Of a DNA stretch of 64,000 nucleotides, positions 24,781 through 33,670 are shown one piece after another. The stretch covers positions 1-64,000 of the forward strand of contig BDSY01000087.1 of NCBI GenBank assembly GCA_002897895.1, in the 5' to 3' direction. This stretch comes from a bacterium BMS3Abin06. Its GTDB lineage: Bacteria; Nitrospirota; Thermodesulfovibrionia; UBA6902. Position numbers and translations under genes: made by a program. The notes under the pieces are model-generated. The model did not search any database. It saw only the letters and a program-made list of their open reading frames with translations, and was not told the DNA's origin. Positions within the stretch are counted from its first letter, which is position 1; the number at the start of each line of letters is the position of its first letter.

Positions 24781-25698
24781 CTAATTGCTCCCAATAATCT
24801 TCACCTCAGGCTCAAGTTCAATTCCGCTGTATTCTTTAACCTTTAACTTTACCGTTTCCATGAGTTTAATGAAGTCCCTGCAGGTAGCCTTGCCTTTATT
24901 AATAAAATAATTTGCATGCATCGAACTTACTTCCAGATCACCGGCCCTCATGCCTTTGCAACCAACGGCATCTATCAGCCGGCCGGCGGCATCGCCTGCC
25001 GGGTTCTTGAAGACACACCCGGCTGAAAATTCTCCGAGGGGTTGCACGGCTTTTTTCTTTTTCAGGAATTCTTCAGTGCGTTTTCCAACTTCAACAGGGT
25101 CGTCTCTTTTGAGAACAAAATTGGCGCTGAGTATGATCGAACCTTCGGGAAGGTTTGCGCTCCTGTATGAAAAACAGAGTTTATCATTTTCCATAATAGT
25201 AATATCTCCGTGCGTGTTCATGATTGCAACAGAGACAACCACGTCTCTGATCTCCGTGCCAAACGAGCCTGCATTCATATAAACAGCACCGCCGATGTAC
25301 CCCGGTATCCCGGCAAGGGCCTCGATTCCTGAATATCCGTTTTTTCGCGCAAGATTGACAAGCAAAGCAAGGGGTACGCCTGAACCCACATATAAAACAA
25401 GATGGTTGTCGTCGGTCTCCCTGGTAAGCTCCATATTTCTAAATGCCCTCAAAGAGACGGCTATGCCCTCAATCTTTCCGTCTCCGGCAAGGAGGTTAGT
25501 TCCTGCCCCGAATACAAACACCGGTATATTTTCTTTCTCTGCAGCCAGTAGAATATTTTTTAACGATACCGGGTCCTCAGGGAATACCATAATCTCAACA
25601 GGCCCGCCTATTTTCAGCGAAGTATGCGCGGACATGGGTTCATCGAATTTTATTTCACCCTTAATAAGCTCTTTGATTTCAGATTTCATATCTTTCAT
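24781..25698 (-). CDS. murB: UDP-N-acetylenolpyruvoylglucosamine reductase
   Basis: FAD-dependent reductase forming UDP-MurNAc. 305 residues with the FAD_binding_4 segment GAGTNLLAGDGKIEG, AGIPGYIGGAVYMNAGSFG, the S-Y-R proton-donor region (CFSYRSANL) and AGCVFKNP, followed by the C-terminal MurB domain. The ORF overlaps the murC end by 20 bases; an internal ATG at 25689 is an alternative start with less overlap. Confidence 0.95.
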   Translation of the reverse strand: MKDMKSEIKELIKGEIKFDEPMSAHTSLKIGGPVEIMVFPEDPVSLKNILLAAEKENIPVFVFGAGTNLLAGDGKIEGIAVSLRAFRNMELTRETDDNHLVLYVGSGVPLALLVNLARKNGYSGIEALAGIPGYIGGAVYMNAGSFGTEIRDVVVSVAIMNTHGDITIMENDKLCFSYRSANLPEGSIILSANFVLKRDDPVEVGKRTEEFLKKKKAVQPLGEFSAGCVFKNPAGDAAGRLIDAVGCKGMRAGDLEVSSMHANYFINKGKATCRDFIKLMETVKLKVKEYSGIELEPEVKIIGSN

Positions 25699-27136
25699 TC
25701 TTCATCCTTAAAAACTCTTCGCCAATCTTCCATACATTACCCGCACCCAGGGTCAGCAGCGTATCAGCTTCCTTTACTTCCGCCTCAAGATAGCTTAGTA
25801 TCACATCCCTCTCCCCGATATATTCAATGTCTTTACCCGTATCCTTTATTCCCCTGTACAAGAGTTCCGAATTTACTCCCGGCAGCGGTTTTTCTCCTGC
25901 AGGATATATGTCCATCAAAACCACCTTGTCCGCATCAATAAAGGCGTCGATAAATTCACCAAGCAGATCTCTTGTCCTCGTATATCTGTGCGGCTGAAAA
26001 AGAACGATCAACCTTCCGTGTTCCGTAGTCTGTGTTTTGAGTTCTGAGTTCTGAGTTCTGACTCCTGACTCCTGACTCCTGACTTCTGTCTTCTGTAGCA
26101 TCGCTTCTTTTACCGCTTTCAACGTCGCTGCTATCTCTGTAGGATGGTGGCCGTAATCATCTATAACATTGATTCCGGATACCATCCCTTTCAGCTCAAA
26201 CCTCCTCTGGACACCGCTGAAATTCTTAAGCGACTCTCTTATGATGTCAATGTTGACCTTGAGCTCATTGGCAACTGCAATTGCAGCAAGACAATTGCAT
26301 ACATTATGGGAGCCTATAAGCGGCACTTCAAATAAGCCGAGTGATCTGCCGTTTAAAACAGCCTCAAATCCTGATCTGAGACCCTCTATCCTGATATCTT
26401 TTGCCACAAGGTCCATGCCTTCACTCAGTCCATATGTAATAAACCTTCTCTGAACCTTTGGCAAAAGTTCTTTTATATGTTCATTATCGCCGCACAAAAT
26501 AGAGAGTCCGTAAAACGGCACTTTATTTATAAATGAAAGAAAGGCGGCTTTTATCTCATCAATGTTCTTGAAGAAATCCATATGCTCATTATCGATATTT
26601 GTTACAACAGCAATCGTCGGCGTAAGTTTCAGGAATGAACCGTCGCTTTCATCTGCCTCAGCTACAAGGAACTCACCCCAGCCGAGTCTTGCGTTGCTTC
26701 CCATGCCTTTGAGTTTCCCTCCTATTACAACAGTCGGGTCCAGCTTGCCATCGCCGAGAAGACCGGCAATCAGAGATGTTGTTGTTGTCTTTCCGTGTGC
26801 TCCTGCAACCAGCACTCCATATTTAAGTCTTGCAAGCTCTGCAAGCATTTCAGCCCTCGGTATGACCGGGATTAAGAGCTTTCTTGCAGCCTCCACTTCC
26901 GGGTTGCCGGAAGAAACCGCTGAAGATATAACTACAACATCCGCCTTTTTAATATTCTCTTCTTTATGCCCTATGTTAATATTGATTCCCAGTTCCCTTA
27001 AGCGTTTAGTTGTCTCCGACTCTTTTAAATCCGAGCCGCCGACTTCATAACCGAGATTATTCAGAACCTCGGCAATACCGCTCATGCCGATACCTCCGAT
27101 ACCTACAAAGTGCACTCTTTCAAATCTTTTGTACAT
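25679..27136 (-). CDS. murC: UDP-N-acetylmuramate--L-alanine ligase
   Basis: Adds L-Ala to UDP-MurNAc. 485 residues: N-terminal VGIGGIGMSGIAEVL, ATP loop GAHGKTTTTSLIAG, and the E-A-D-E-S-D-G-S-F motif. Between the central and C-terminal domains a stretch of about 27 residues made of R-S-Q-E-S-G-V-R-T-Q-N-S-E-type units is inserted (26016-26098). It is a translated dispersed repeat, and the frame remains open. The C-terminal LFQPHRYTRT motif follows directly. Confidence 0.95.
   Translation of the reverse strand: MYKRFERVHFVGIGGIGMSGIAEVLNNLGYEVGGSDLKESETTKRLRELGININIGHKEENIKKADVVVISSAVSSGNPEVEAARKLLIPVIPRAEMLAELARLKYGVLVAGAHGKTTTTSLIAGLLGDGKLDPTVVIGGKLKGMGSNARLGWGEFLVAEADESDGSFLKLTPTIAVVTNIDNEHMDFFKNIDEIKAAFLSFINKVPFYGLSILCGDNEHIKELLPKVQRRFITYGLSEGMDLVAKDIRIEGLRSGFEAVLNGRSLGLFEVPLIGSHNVCNCLAAIAVANELKVNIDIIRESLKNFSGVQRRFELKGMVSGINVIDDYGHHPTEIAATLKAVKEAMLQKTEVRSQESGVRTQNSELKTQTTEHGRLIVLFQPHRYTRTRDLLGEFIDAFIDADKVVLMDIYPAGEKPLPGVNSELLYRGIKDTGKDIEYIGERDVILSYLEAEVKEADTLLTLGAGNVWKIGEEFLRMKNERYEI
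26016..26098. repeat. short tandem repeat inserted inside murC
   Basis: Units of GAGTTCTGA and GACTCCTGA, repeated about eight times, read in frame as a polar Q/S/E/R-rich linker in MurC. Similar units reappear at the 3' end of murG (about 27280-27315) and inside murD (about 30530-30565). Confidence 0.7.
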
Positions 27137-27187
27137 ATATTAAAATCCTTCTCCGTTGTTTAAATAATTTGTATCTGTTCAAAGGGT

Positions 27188-27259
27188 ACAGTTGTCAGGG
27201 TGCAGGGTGCAGGAAAGACCGGGCCTGTTTTTTTCTGCACCCTGCACCCTGACAACTGT
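27188..27259. repeat. perfect 25-bp inverted repeat between murG and murC
   Basis: Left arm 27188-27212 (ACAGTTGTCAGGGTGCAGGG and on) is perfectly complementary to right arm 27235-27259, with a 22-base loop that contains a T-run. It sits inside the dcw operon, so it is unlikely to be a full terminator. A related GGGTGCAGG motif occurs at 63672-63686. Confidence 0.75.
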
Positions 27260-27260
27260 C

Positions 27261-28406
27261 TCAATTAATTTTCCTGATCATCTGATGTCTGTGTTCTGTG
27301 CTCTGTGTTCTCTTTTTTTTTAAAAGCCCCATCATAAGTTCGATAATTTTTCTTGTTGCTTCGCAGCTGCCGAGAGACTTGCTGGTCCTCTCCATTTCTC
27401 CAATGGCATCAGGATCCTCAAGCATGTATTTAATAAGATCGGACAGTGTTTTTCCGTTAAGGTCCCTGTCAAGTATCATTTGCGCTGCACCCATATCCCA
27501 GAGTTTTCTTGCATTGGCTTCCTGATGATTGCCTGCTGCATATGGATACGGCACAAGGATCGCAGCTTTTCCACATGCCGTTAATTCAGCAAGTGTAGTT
27601 GCGCCGGCCCTTGAGATAATAAGGTCTGCCACTGCATAAGCATCAGCCATTTCATATGCAAAGGGTATCACAGAGCCTTTAAATCCTCTCGAACGGTAAA
27701 TTTCTTTCATGGGGTCAAAATCCCTGTCACCCGTTTGATGTAAAAACTGGATTTTTCCCCTGAGCGGTTCGAGATATACCAGGGCCTCACCGACTGCATG
27801 GTTGATATTGCTTGCGCCTGAACTGCCGCCGAATACAAATATCGTAAAACGGTCCTTATCAAGACTGAAGTTTCTGCATCCTCTCTCTCTATCACCTTTT
27901 AATATCTCTTCCCTTACAGGGTTGCCGGTCAGATAGGTCCTGTCCTGTGGAAAGAATTTTATGCTTTCATGGTACGTAACTGCTACGGTATCAACAAATT
28001 TCCCGAGCACCTTATTTGCAAAACCGGGGACACTATTCTGTTCATGGATAATTGCGGGAATACCCATCATCTTTGCGCAGAAAACCAGAGGGCCTGAACT
28101 GTAACCTCCGACACCCAGAACAAGAGCCGGTTCAATTTCTTTCAGTATCCTGCGGGAATCCTTTAAAGACAGAGGTATCTTTAAAAGCGACCGGAAGGTA
28201 CTGAAAACATTTTTACCCACAAGGCCCTCCGACCTTATGAACCTTATGTCATATCCTTCTTTAGGGACAATCCTGGCCTCTAAACCCTTTGCAGTCCCGG
28301 CAAAGATAATTTTCAGATCCTCAATTGCCTTTTTCATTTCCCCGGCAATCGCCAATGCCGGGAAAACGTGCCCTCCGGTCCCTCCTCCTGCAATAACAAT
28401 ATTCAT
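27261..28406 (-). CDS. murG: undecaprenyl-PP-MurNAc-pentapeptide GlcNAc transferase
   Basis: Makes lipid II from lipid I at the inner face of the membrane (glycosyltransferase family 28). 381 residues. The N-terminal GGGTGGHVFPALAIA loop, GVGGYSSGP, HEQNSVPG and, in the donor domain, FGGSSGA and SRAGATTLAELTACGKAAILVPYP are conserved. The final residues (RTQSTEHRHQ) derive from a dispersed repeat. The start overlaps the ftsW stop by four bases. Confidence 0.95.
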   Translation of the reverse strand: MNIVIAGGGTGGHVFPALAIAGEMKKAIEDLKIIFAGTAKGLEARIVPKEGYDIRFIRSEGLVGKNVFSTFRSLLKIPLSLKDSRRILKEIEPALVLGVGGYSSGPLVFCAKMMGIPAIIHEQNSVPGFANKVLGKFVDTVAVTYHESIKFFPQDRTYLTGNPVREEILKGDRERGCRNFSLDKDRFTIFVFGGSSGASNINHAVGEALVYLEPLRGKIQFLHQTGDRDFDPMKEIYRSRGFKGSVIPFAYEMADAYAVADLIISRAGATTLAELTACGKAAILVPYPYAAGNHQEANARKLWDMGAAQMILDRDLNGKTLSDLIKYMLEDPDAIGEMERTSKSLGSCEATRKIIELMMGLLKKKRTQSTEHRHQMIRKIN

Positions 28407-29569
28407 TTTCGCCTCTTCATATAAGGCGACCGGCGCAGCAGGTTATCAGCATATGCTCCGCTTTCCATTGCCCTCTTCTCATTTCGTGTTGATATATTTA
28501 TTAGTATTCCGACAGATGCCATATTTATAAGAAGTGCTGACCCGCCGTAACTTATAAAGGGTAATGGCAGCCCCTTTGTCGGCATCAGTCCCGTTGATAC
28601 GGCAAAATTTATAACTGCCTGAACCCCTATCATCATTGTCAATCCAAGTGTCAGGAAGTAGCTGAAGGGATCTTTTGTCCGCGTGGATACCTGAACCCCC
28701 TTTATAAAAAGCCAGACAAAAATGCCTAACACCAGCAGAGCCCCTGCCAGGCCCAGTTCTTCACCAATCAGGGAGAAAATGAAATCAGTGTGGGCCTCCG
28801 GCAAAAAATAGAGTTTTTGCTTGCTGCCTCCAAGGCCGAGGCCGAAAATATTTCCGCTTCCAAATGCAATAAAGGACTGCACAAGTTGAAATCCGCAGCC
28901 AAACGGTTCCTTCCATGGATCAAGAAAACACATAAATCTCTTTGCCCTGTATGGAGAAGACATAATAAGCACATAAACGGCCGGAAGTGAGAGAAGGAGC
29001 AGCGCTCCTATGTGGCTTAATCTTGCGCCTCCCAATATTAAAAGACCTGCAGTAAGAATCCCGAGGCTCATTACAGCTCCGAAATCAGGCTGGAGGATAA
29101 TAATGGCCTGAAAAACGAGCATAACACCAACCGGGATCATAATGCCGTAACGGAACTCCCTCATCCTCTGAATGTTTTTATCCATATAATCCGCAAGAAA
29201 TATGACCATGACCACCTTTACCAGCTCCGAAGGCTGAAATGTAGTAGGCCAGAGCCTGAGCCATCTCCTGGCGCCGTTGGCGGAAATTCCGATACCCGGC
29301 ATAAATACCAGGACCAGCAATATCAAAGAAACTGCCAACAGGACATAAACCAGCGGCCTGAATTTTTGATAATCGGCTTTAGACAGAGTGACCATTACTA
29401 TAGCTCCGACACATACCGTAAAAAGATGTTTCCCCAGATAATAAAAACCGCTCCCATTGCTCCTCATTGACATAAGGGCGGTTGAGCTGTATACCATGAG
29501 AGTTCCTATTCCTGCAAGTATCATTACAGATATGACAATGCTGCGTGTGTCTCTGATATTTAAATGCAT
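28403..29569 (-). CDS. ftsW: lipid II polymerase FtsW (SEDS family)
   Basis: Multi-pass peptidoglycan glycosyltransferase of the septum. 388 residues with about ten hydrophobic segments. Conserved SEDS stretches are NGARRWLRLWPTTFQPSELVK, where the first loop meets the membrane, FLPEAHTDFIFSLIGEELG in the large periplasmic loop with its catalytic aspartate, and GLPLPFISYGGSALL near the end. It sits between murD and murG, as in most dcw clusters, and pairs with the FtsI encoded upstream. Confidence 0.94.
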   Translation of the reverse strand: MHLNIRDTRSIVISVMILAGIGTLMVYSSTALMSMRSNGSGFYYLGKHLFTVCVGAIVMVTLSKADYQKFRPLVYVLLAVSLILLVLVFMPGIGISANGARRWLRLWPTTFQPSELVKVVMVIFLADYMDKNIQRMREFRYGIMIPVGVMLVFQAIIILQPDFGAVMSLGILTAGLLILGGARLSHIGALLLLSLPAVYVLIMSSPYRAKRFMCFLDPWKEPFGCGFQLVQSFIAFGSGNIFGLGLGGSKQKLYFLPEAHTDFIFSLIGEELGLAGALLVLGIFVWLFIKGVQVSTRTKDPFSYFLTLGLTMMIGVQAVINFAVSTGLMPTKGLPLPFISYGGSALLINMASVGILINISTRNEKRAMESGAYADNLLRRSPYMKRRK

Positions 29570-31074
29570 TTCAATCTGTCCTTTTCATTTGATATTCCTT
29601 TTACCGCATCCTTAAACTTCCTGCCCCTGTCTTCAAAGTCTGCAAACATATCAAAGCTTGCACAGCCCGGAGAGAGCAGTACAACATCACCTGCAGAGGC
29701 CTTTGAGATTGATAAATTAATCGCCTCCTTAAGATCACGGACTTTACGTATTTCCGCTGCCCCCCCTATTGCCTGCGCAATTTTTTCTTTTGCCTCGCCA
29801 AGCAAAATTAATAGCTTGACCTTTTTTCGTATCAGATTTCTTAACACACTGAAATCACTGCCCTTATCCATTCCGCCCATAATCAGAAACACATTTTCAA
29901 AACCTTCCAGGGACTTTGCAACAGCCCCTGCATTTGTGCCTTTTGAATCATTAATGAATTTGACTCCATTAACCTCACCGGCAAATTCGAGCCTGTGCTC
30001 AAGCCCTGGAAAATCCCTCAGCACCTTTTTTACAGCCTCATATGAGCACCCTGAAATTATGGCCACCAGAGAAGCTGCCATTGTATTTTCAAGGTTATGG
30101 ACTCCCTTGATCCTGATTTCATCAACCCCGATAAGTTCAGAGTTAAGAGTTTGGAGTCCCGGGTTATGAAAATTACAGTAAATTTTTCCGCCTTTGAAAT
30201 ATACCCCTTCAACCTCTTTCTCGCGACTGAAGTAAGCTATGCGCGGCAGTTCTTTGTTTCGCATTTTCAATTTCTCATTTGCCATTTTCATAATTACCGG
30301 ATCGTCAGCATTAAGTACCAGATAATCTTCAGATGTCTGATTCTCAAAGATCCTTGCCTTGGCATTTATGTAATCATTCATACTGTCATACCTGTCAAGA
30401 TGGTCGGGAGTTATATTAAGGATTGCTCCGATTCCCGGTCTGAATTCCTTTATTGCCTCAAGCTGGAAGCTTGAAATCTCCGCCACAATATAGTCGGCAT
30501 TTAGCTGACAGCCTTCAGTTACCGGTATTTCACTGACCGCTGACTGCTGACCGCTGACCGCTTTCAAAAGTTCTTCTGTCAACGCAGTGCCGATGTTGCC
30601 GCCCAGCAGAGTTTTAAGACCGGATTTTTTCAGCATAAGATCAACAAGCGTAGTTGTGGTTGACTTGCCGTTAGTGCCTGTCACTCCGATGAAGGCAGGT
30701 GTTGCGAGTTCTGAATTTCGAGTTTCACCCGTAACTACCTGATAAGCTAACTCAAGCTCACCGATTACGGGTATGCCTTTTGCCCTTGCCCTGATAAGGG
30801 GCGGGATGTCAAGAGGAACGCCGGGGCTCACCACTATCATGCCCGAAACATCAAAAACTTCCTCCTGGTTTCCGTCTGTTATGACTTTAACGGAAGGCCA
30901 TAATTTCCTTATTTGATCTTCCAAAGAACTTCGCGATTTCCGGTCTGTAACGGTTACACTGACGCCTGATGATGAAAGAAGATTAGCCGCCCCAATGCCG
31001 CTCCTTGCAAGACCGACTACCAGTATCTTTTTGTCTTTAAAATTATTCTTCTTTTTTTCGTCCATCACTATCAT
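29560..31074 (-). CDS. murD: UDP-N-acetylmuramoylalanine--D-glutamate ligase
   Basis: Adds D-Glu to UDP-MurNAc-L-Ala. 504 residues, about 50 longer than most MurD. The N-terminal Rossmann segment VVGLARSGIGAANLL, ATP loop GVTGTNGKSTTTTLVD, N-I-T-P-D-H-L-D-R and FINDSKGTNAGA are present. Part of the extra length is a repeat-derived stretch SGQQSAVSE near residue 175, immediately before the YIVAEISSFQLE segment. It overlaps ftsW by ten bases. Confidence 0.94.
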   Translation of the reverse strand: MIVMDEKKKNNFKDKKILVVGLARSGIGAANLLSSSGVSVTVTDRKSRSSLEDQIRKLWPSVKVITDGNQEEVFDVSGMIVVSPGVPLDIPPLIRARAKGIPVIGELELAYQVVTGETRNSELATPAFIGVTGTNGKSTTTTLVDLMLKKSGLKTLLGGNIGTALTEELLKAVSGQQSAVSEIPVTEGCQLNADYIVAEISSFQLEAIKEFRPGIGAILNITPDHLDRYDSMNDYINAKARIFENQTSEDYLVLNADDPVIMKMANEKLKMRNKELPRIAYFSREKEVEGVYFKGGKIYCNFHNPGLQTLNSELIGVDEIRIKGVHNLENTMAASLVAIISGCSYEAVKKVLRDFPGLEHRLEFAGEVNGVKFINDSKGTNAGAVAKSLEGFENVFLIMGGMDKGSDFSVLRNLIRKKVKLLILLGEAKEKIAQAIGGAAEIRKVRDLKEAINLSISKASAGDVVLLSPGCASFDMFADFEDRGRKFKDAVKGISNEKDRLKCI

Positions 31075-31125
31075 CTTCTTATTTTGTTTCTCAGTCTGTT
31101 TTCTCTGCTCTTAGTTCTGTTTTTT

Positions 31126-32208
31126 TCATCTCAGCTTCAGGCTCGCCAAACCTAAAAGGGCAAGGATAATCCCCATGATCCAGAACCTTACTATCACCTT
31201 TGGCTCCGGCCATCCCTTTTCTTCAAAATGATGATGAATGGGGGCCATCTTAAAAACCCTTTTTCCGGTTAATTTGAACGAAGAGACCTGAATAATTACT
31301 GAAAAGGTCTCAATAACAAAAATACCGCCGACAACAGCGAGTATTATTTCCTGTTTGGTTATTACTGCAAGCGTTCCAAGCGCCCCTCCAAGCCCGAGTG
31401 AGCCGACATCTCCCATAAATATCTCGGCAGGATAACTGTTGAACCAGAGAAACCCGAGGGCCGCGCCAAACATGGCGCCGCAGAAAACAGTAAGCTCTCC
31501 TGTGCCGGGCAGGTACAGGACATGCAGGTATTCTGAAAAAACCGCGTTCCCCGATACATAGACAAGTGCGCCGTTTGCAAGACATGCAATGCCAACCAGG
31601 CCGATGGCGAGTCCGTCTATGCCGTCCGTCAGGTTAACCGCATTTGAAGCCCCGACAATTACAAGGATGGAAAAAGGGATATAAAACCACCCCAGGTCTA
31701 TCAATAATTTCTTGAAAAAGGGTATGCTTAATTTCGCAACATACAAGTCATTCGGATCATGGTAAAATAACAGCCCGATCCCGAGGGCGAGCACAATCTG
31801 TGCGCCGAATTTATACCATCCCTTTAATCCCCTGGAATCCTTCTTTATTGTCTTGAGATAATCATCCGCCAATCCTATAAGACCGAAACCGGCTATTGCC
31901 AGTATCATTATTAATATGTATTTATTGCCCAGGTCTCCCCACATCAGAACACTGATGATTACGGATAAAATAATCAAAATACCGCCCATTGTCGGGGTAC
32001 CTGTCTTATAAATATGTGTCTTTGGCCCATCATCCCTGACATACTGGGTACAACTGAATTTCCTGAGCTTTTCAATCACCCACGGGGCGAATATAACAGT
32101 TATCAGCAATGCCGTGATAACTGCAAGCGCTGTCCTGAATGTTATGTATCTGAATACATTGAACGGGGAATAATATTCGTTTAAAGAATAAAAGAGTTTA
32201 TACAGCAT
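31126..32208 (-). CDS. mraY: phospho-MurNAc-pentapeptide transferase
   Basis: Integral membrane transferase producing lipid I on undecaprenyl phosphate. 360 residues, about ten transmembrane helices. The catalytic DDYLKTIKKDSRGL, NAVNLTDGIDGLA and the HHHFEEKGWPE cytoplasmic loop are all intact. It overlaps the upstream murF by 11 bases. Confidence 0.96.
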   Translation of the reverse strand: MLYKLFYSLNEYYSPFNVFRYITFRTALAVITALLITVIFAPWVIEKLRKFSCTQYVRDDGPKTHIYKTGTPTMGGILIILSVIISVLMWGDLGNKYILIMILAIAGFGLIGLADDYLKTIKKDSRGLKGWYKFGAQIVLALGIGLLFYHDPNDLYVAKLSIPFFKKLLIDLGWFYIPFSILVIVGASNAVNLTDGIDGLAIGLVGIACLANGALVYVSGNAVFSEYLHVLYLPGTGELTVFCGAMFGAALGFLWFNSYPAEIFMGDVGSLGLGGALGTLAVITKQEIILAVVGGIFVIETFSVIIQVSSFKLTGKRVFKMAPIHHHFEEKGWPEPKVIVRFWIMGIILALLGLASLKLR

Positions 32209-33586
32209 CAGTTATACCCTCGATAATCCTTTCCATAGCCATTGTTCGCGAGCCCTTTATCAAAACAGTATCCCCCTGCTTCAGAATTTCCATAATATTT
32301 TTTTTAGCAATATCAATATCCCTGAAACTGAATGCCTGCGGCCCTCTTTTATCTCCCACGGCCTTCATGCTTTCCTTGGCTGCCAGATTCATCATGTCTC
32401 CTACTGCAATAAAAATATCTATACCTATCCCGGACACTGTTTTCCCTGTATTTCGATGTTCATCTTCGGAGAATTCACGCAGCTCGCGCATGTCGCCGAG
32501 TATGGCCACCGCTCTCCCCCCGGCAGCAAGCCGGATCAGCTCTTTCAGTGATTCTTCCACTGAAGAGGGATTTGCATTATAGGAGTCATTTATTACTGTG
32601 ATTCCATTTTTCCTGAGGACCTCAAATCTCATGGGGAATGCCCTGTAAGTTTCAATGGCGGTTTTAATTTCATCAATGCTCATACCGAGTGAAAAGCTTA
32701 CAGCCGAAGCAGCAAGGGCATTATATACATTAAAAAGGCCGTGAACATTCAGGCTGACCGGCATGCTTCCCCTGTCTCCGGCCTCCAATATAAAATCACT
32801 GCCCCTTTCTGTAATTCGGACATCTTTAGCCATGACATGGGCCTCATTGTTTACTCCGAATGTAATTATCCGCCCATCAAAATGTTTTATATTTTCAATA
32901 CCCTGCATCAAATAACTGTCATCTGCATTCACAATTGCAACACCCGGTCCCTCAAGAATTTCAAGTTTTGCATCTCTTATCGCATCATAGCTGCCGAGCC
33001 TGCCGACATGCGCGGACCCGATATTTGTAATTACGCCGTGGCTTGGGGCAGCTATTTCACATAATCTTCTTATTTCCCCTGCTGCGTTCATGCCCATCTC
33101 AAGAACGATCACTTCATCATCAGGACTGAGCCGCATAAGGCTTAACGGCAAACCGATATGGTTATTGAGGTTGCCTTCGTTTTTCAAGGTCTTATATTTC
33201 TTTGAAAGAATCTCATAAATCATTTCTTTTGTTGTTGTCTTCCCGTTGCTCCCTGTAACAGCCACCACCGGGATATCGCGCTTCATCCGTAAAAAACGGG
33301 CCAGATTCTGCAAAGACCTGAGTGTGTCGTTTACGTAAATAATAACCTTGCCTTTTGGCAGGGGCTCCGGCCTTGTATCCACAATTGCGCCACTGCCTTT
33401 CACAAGGGCGCTTTCAAGAAAGTCATGCCCATTAAATCTTTCTCCCCTGATGGCAAAAAATACCTCTTCATCTGCAATAGTACGGGAATCTATGGAGACC
33501 CCTTTAAAAGTCTTCGAGTTTTCTGATAGCAACTCTCCACCTGTTGCCTCGATAATTTCCTCTACTCTCAAAATAGCCATATTCAT
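32198..33586 (-). CDS. murF: UDP-MurNAc-tripeptide--D-alanyl-D-alanine ligase
   Basis: Adds the D-Ala-D-Ala dipeptide made by Ddl. 462 residues: N-terminal Mur-ligase catalytic domain (SIDSRTI, FFAIRGERFNGHDF), ATP loop VTGSNGKTTTKEMI, EMGMNAAGEI, INDSYNANPSS and the C-terminal domain with GDMRELREFS. The gene order murE-murF-mraY is standard. Confidence 0.95.
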   Translation of the reverse strand: MNMAILRVEEIIEATGGELLSENSKTFKGVSIDSRTIADEEVFFAIRGERFNGHDFLESALVKGSGAIVDTRPEPLPKGKVIIYVNDTLRSLQNLARFLRMKRDIPVVAVTGSNGKTTTKEMIYEILSKKYKTLKNEGNLNNHIGLPLSLMRLSPDDEVIVLEMGMNAAGEIRRLCEIAAPSHGVITNIGSAHVGRLGSYDAIRDAKLEILEGPGVAIVNADDSYLMQGIENIKHFDGRIITFGVNNEAHVMAKDVRITERGSDFILEAGDRGSMPVSLNVHGLFNVYNALAASAVSFSLGMSIDEIKTAIETYRAFPMRFEVLRKNGITVINDSYNANPSSVEESLKELIRLAAGGRAVAILGDMRELREFSEDEHRNTGKTVSGIGIDIFIAVGDMMNLAAKESMKAVGDKRGPQAFSFRDIDIAKKNIMEILKQGDTVLIKGSRTMAMERIIEGITDAV

Positions 33587-33589
33587 TAA

Positions 33590-33670
33590 CCAGCTTTCAG
33601 CTATTAGCTGTCAGCAATCAGCTTTAAGGAAAATTTCTTTAAATACTGATCCGCTAATTGCTAATCGCTG
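33590..33670. repeat. GCTGACAG/TTAGC dispersed repeat between murE and murF
   Basis: The 67-base gap and the murE 3' end hold several copies of AGCTATTAGCTGTCAGCAATC-type and GCTAATCGCTGACCGC-type sequence in inverted arrangement. The last codons of murE (KRSAISN) are read from it. Confidence 0.5.

Noticed and set aside
26016-26098. CRISPR-like or regulatory repeat array
   Set aside because: Units are about nine bases, directly adjacent and translated in frame; there are no spacers.
27188-27259. Rho-independent terminator inside the dcw cluster
   Set aside because: The stem is strong but lies between two overlapping-operon genes; the T-run is in the loop rather than after the stem, so I list it as a repeat.
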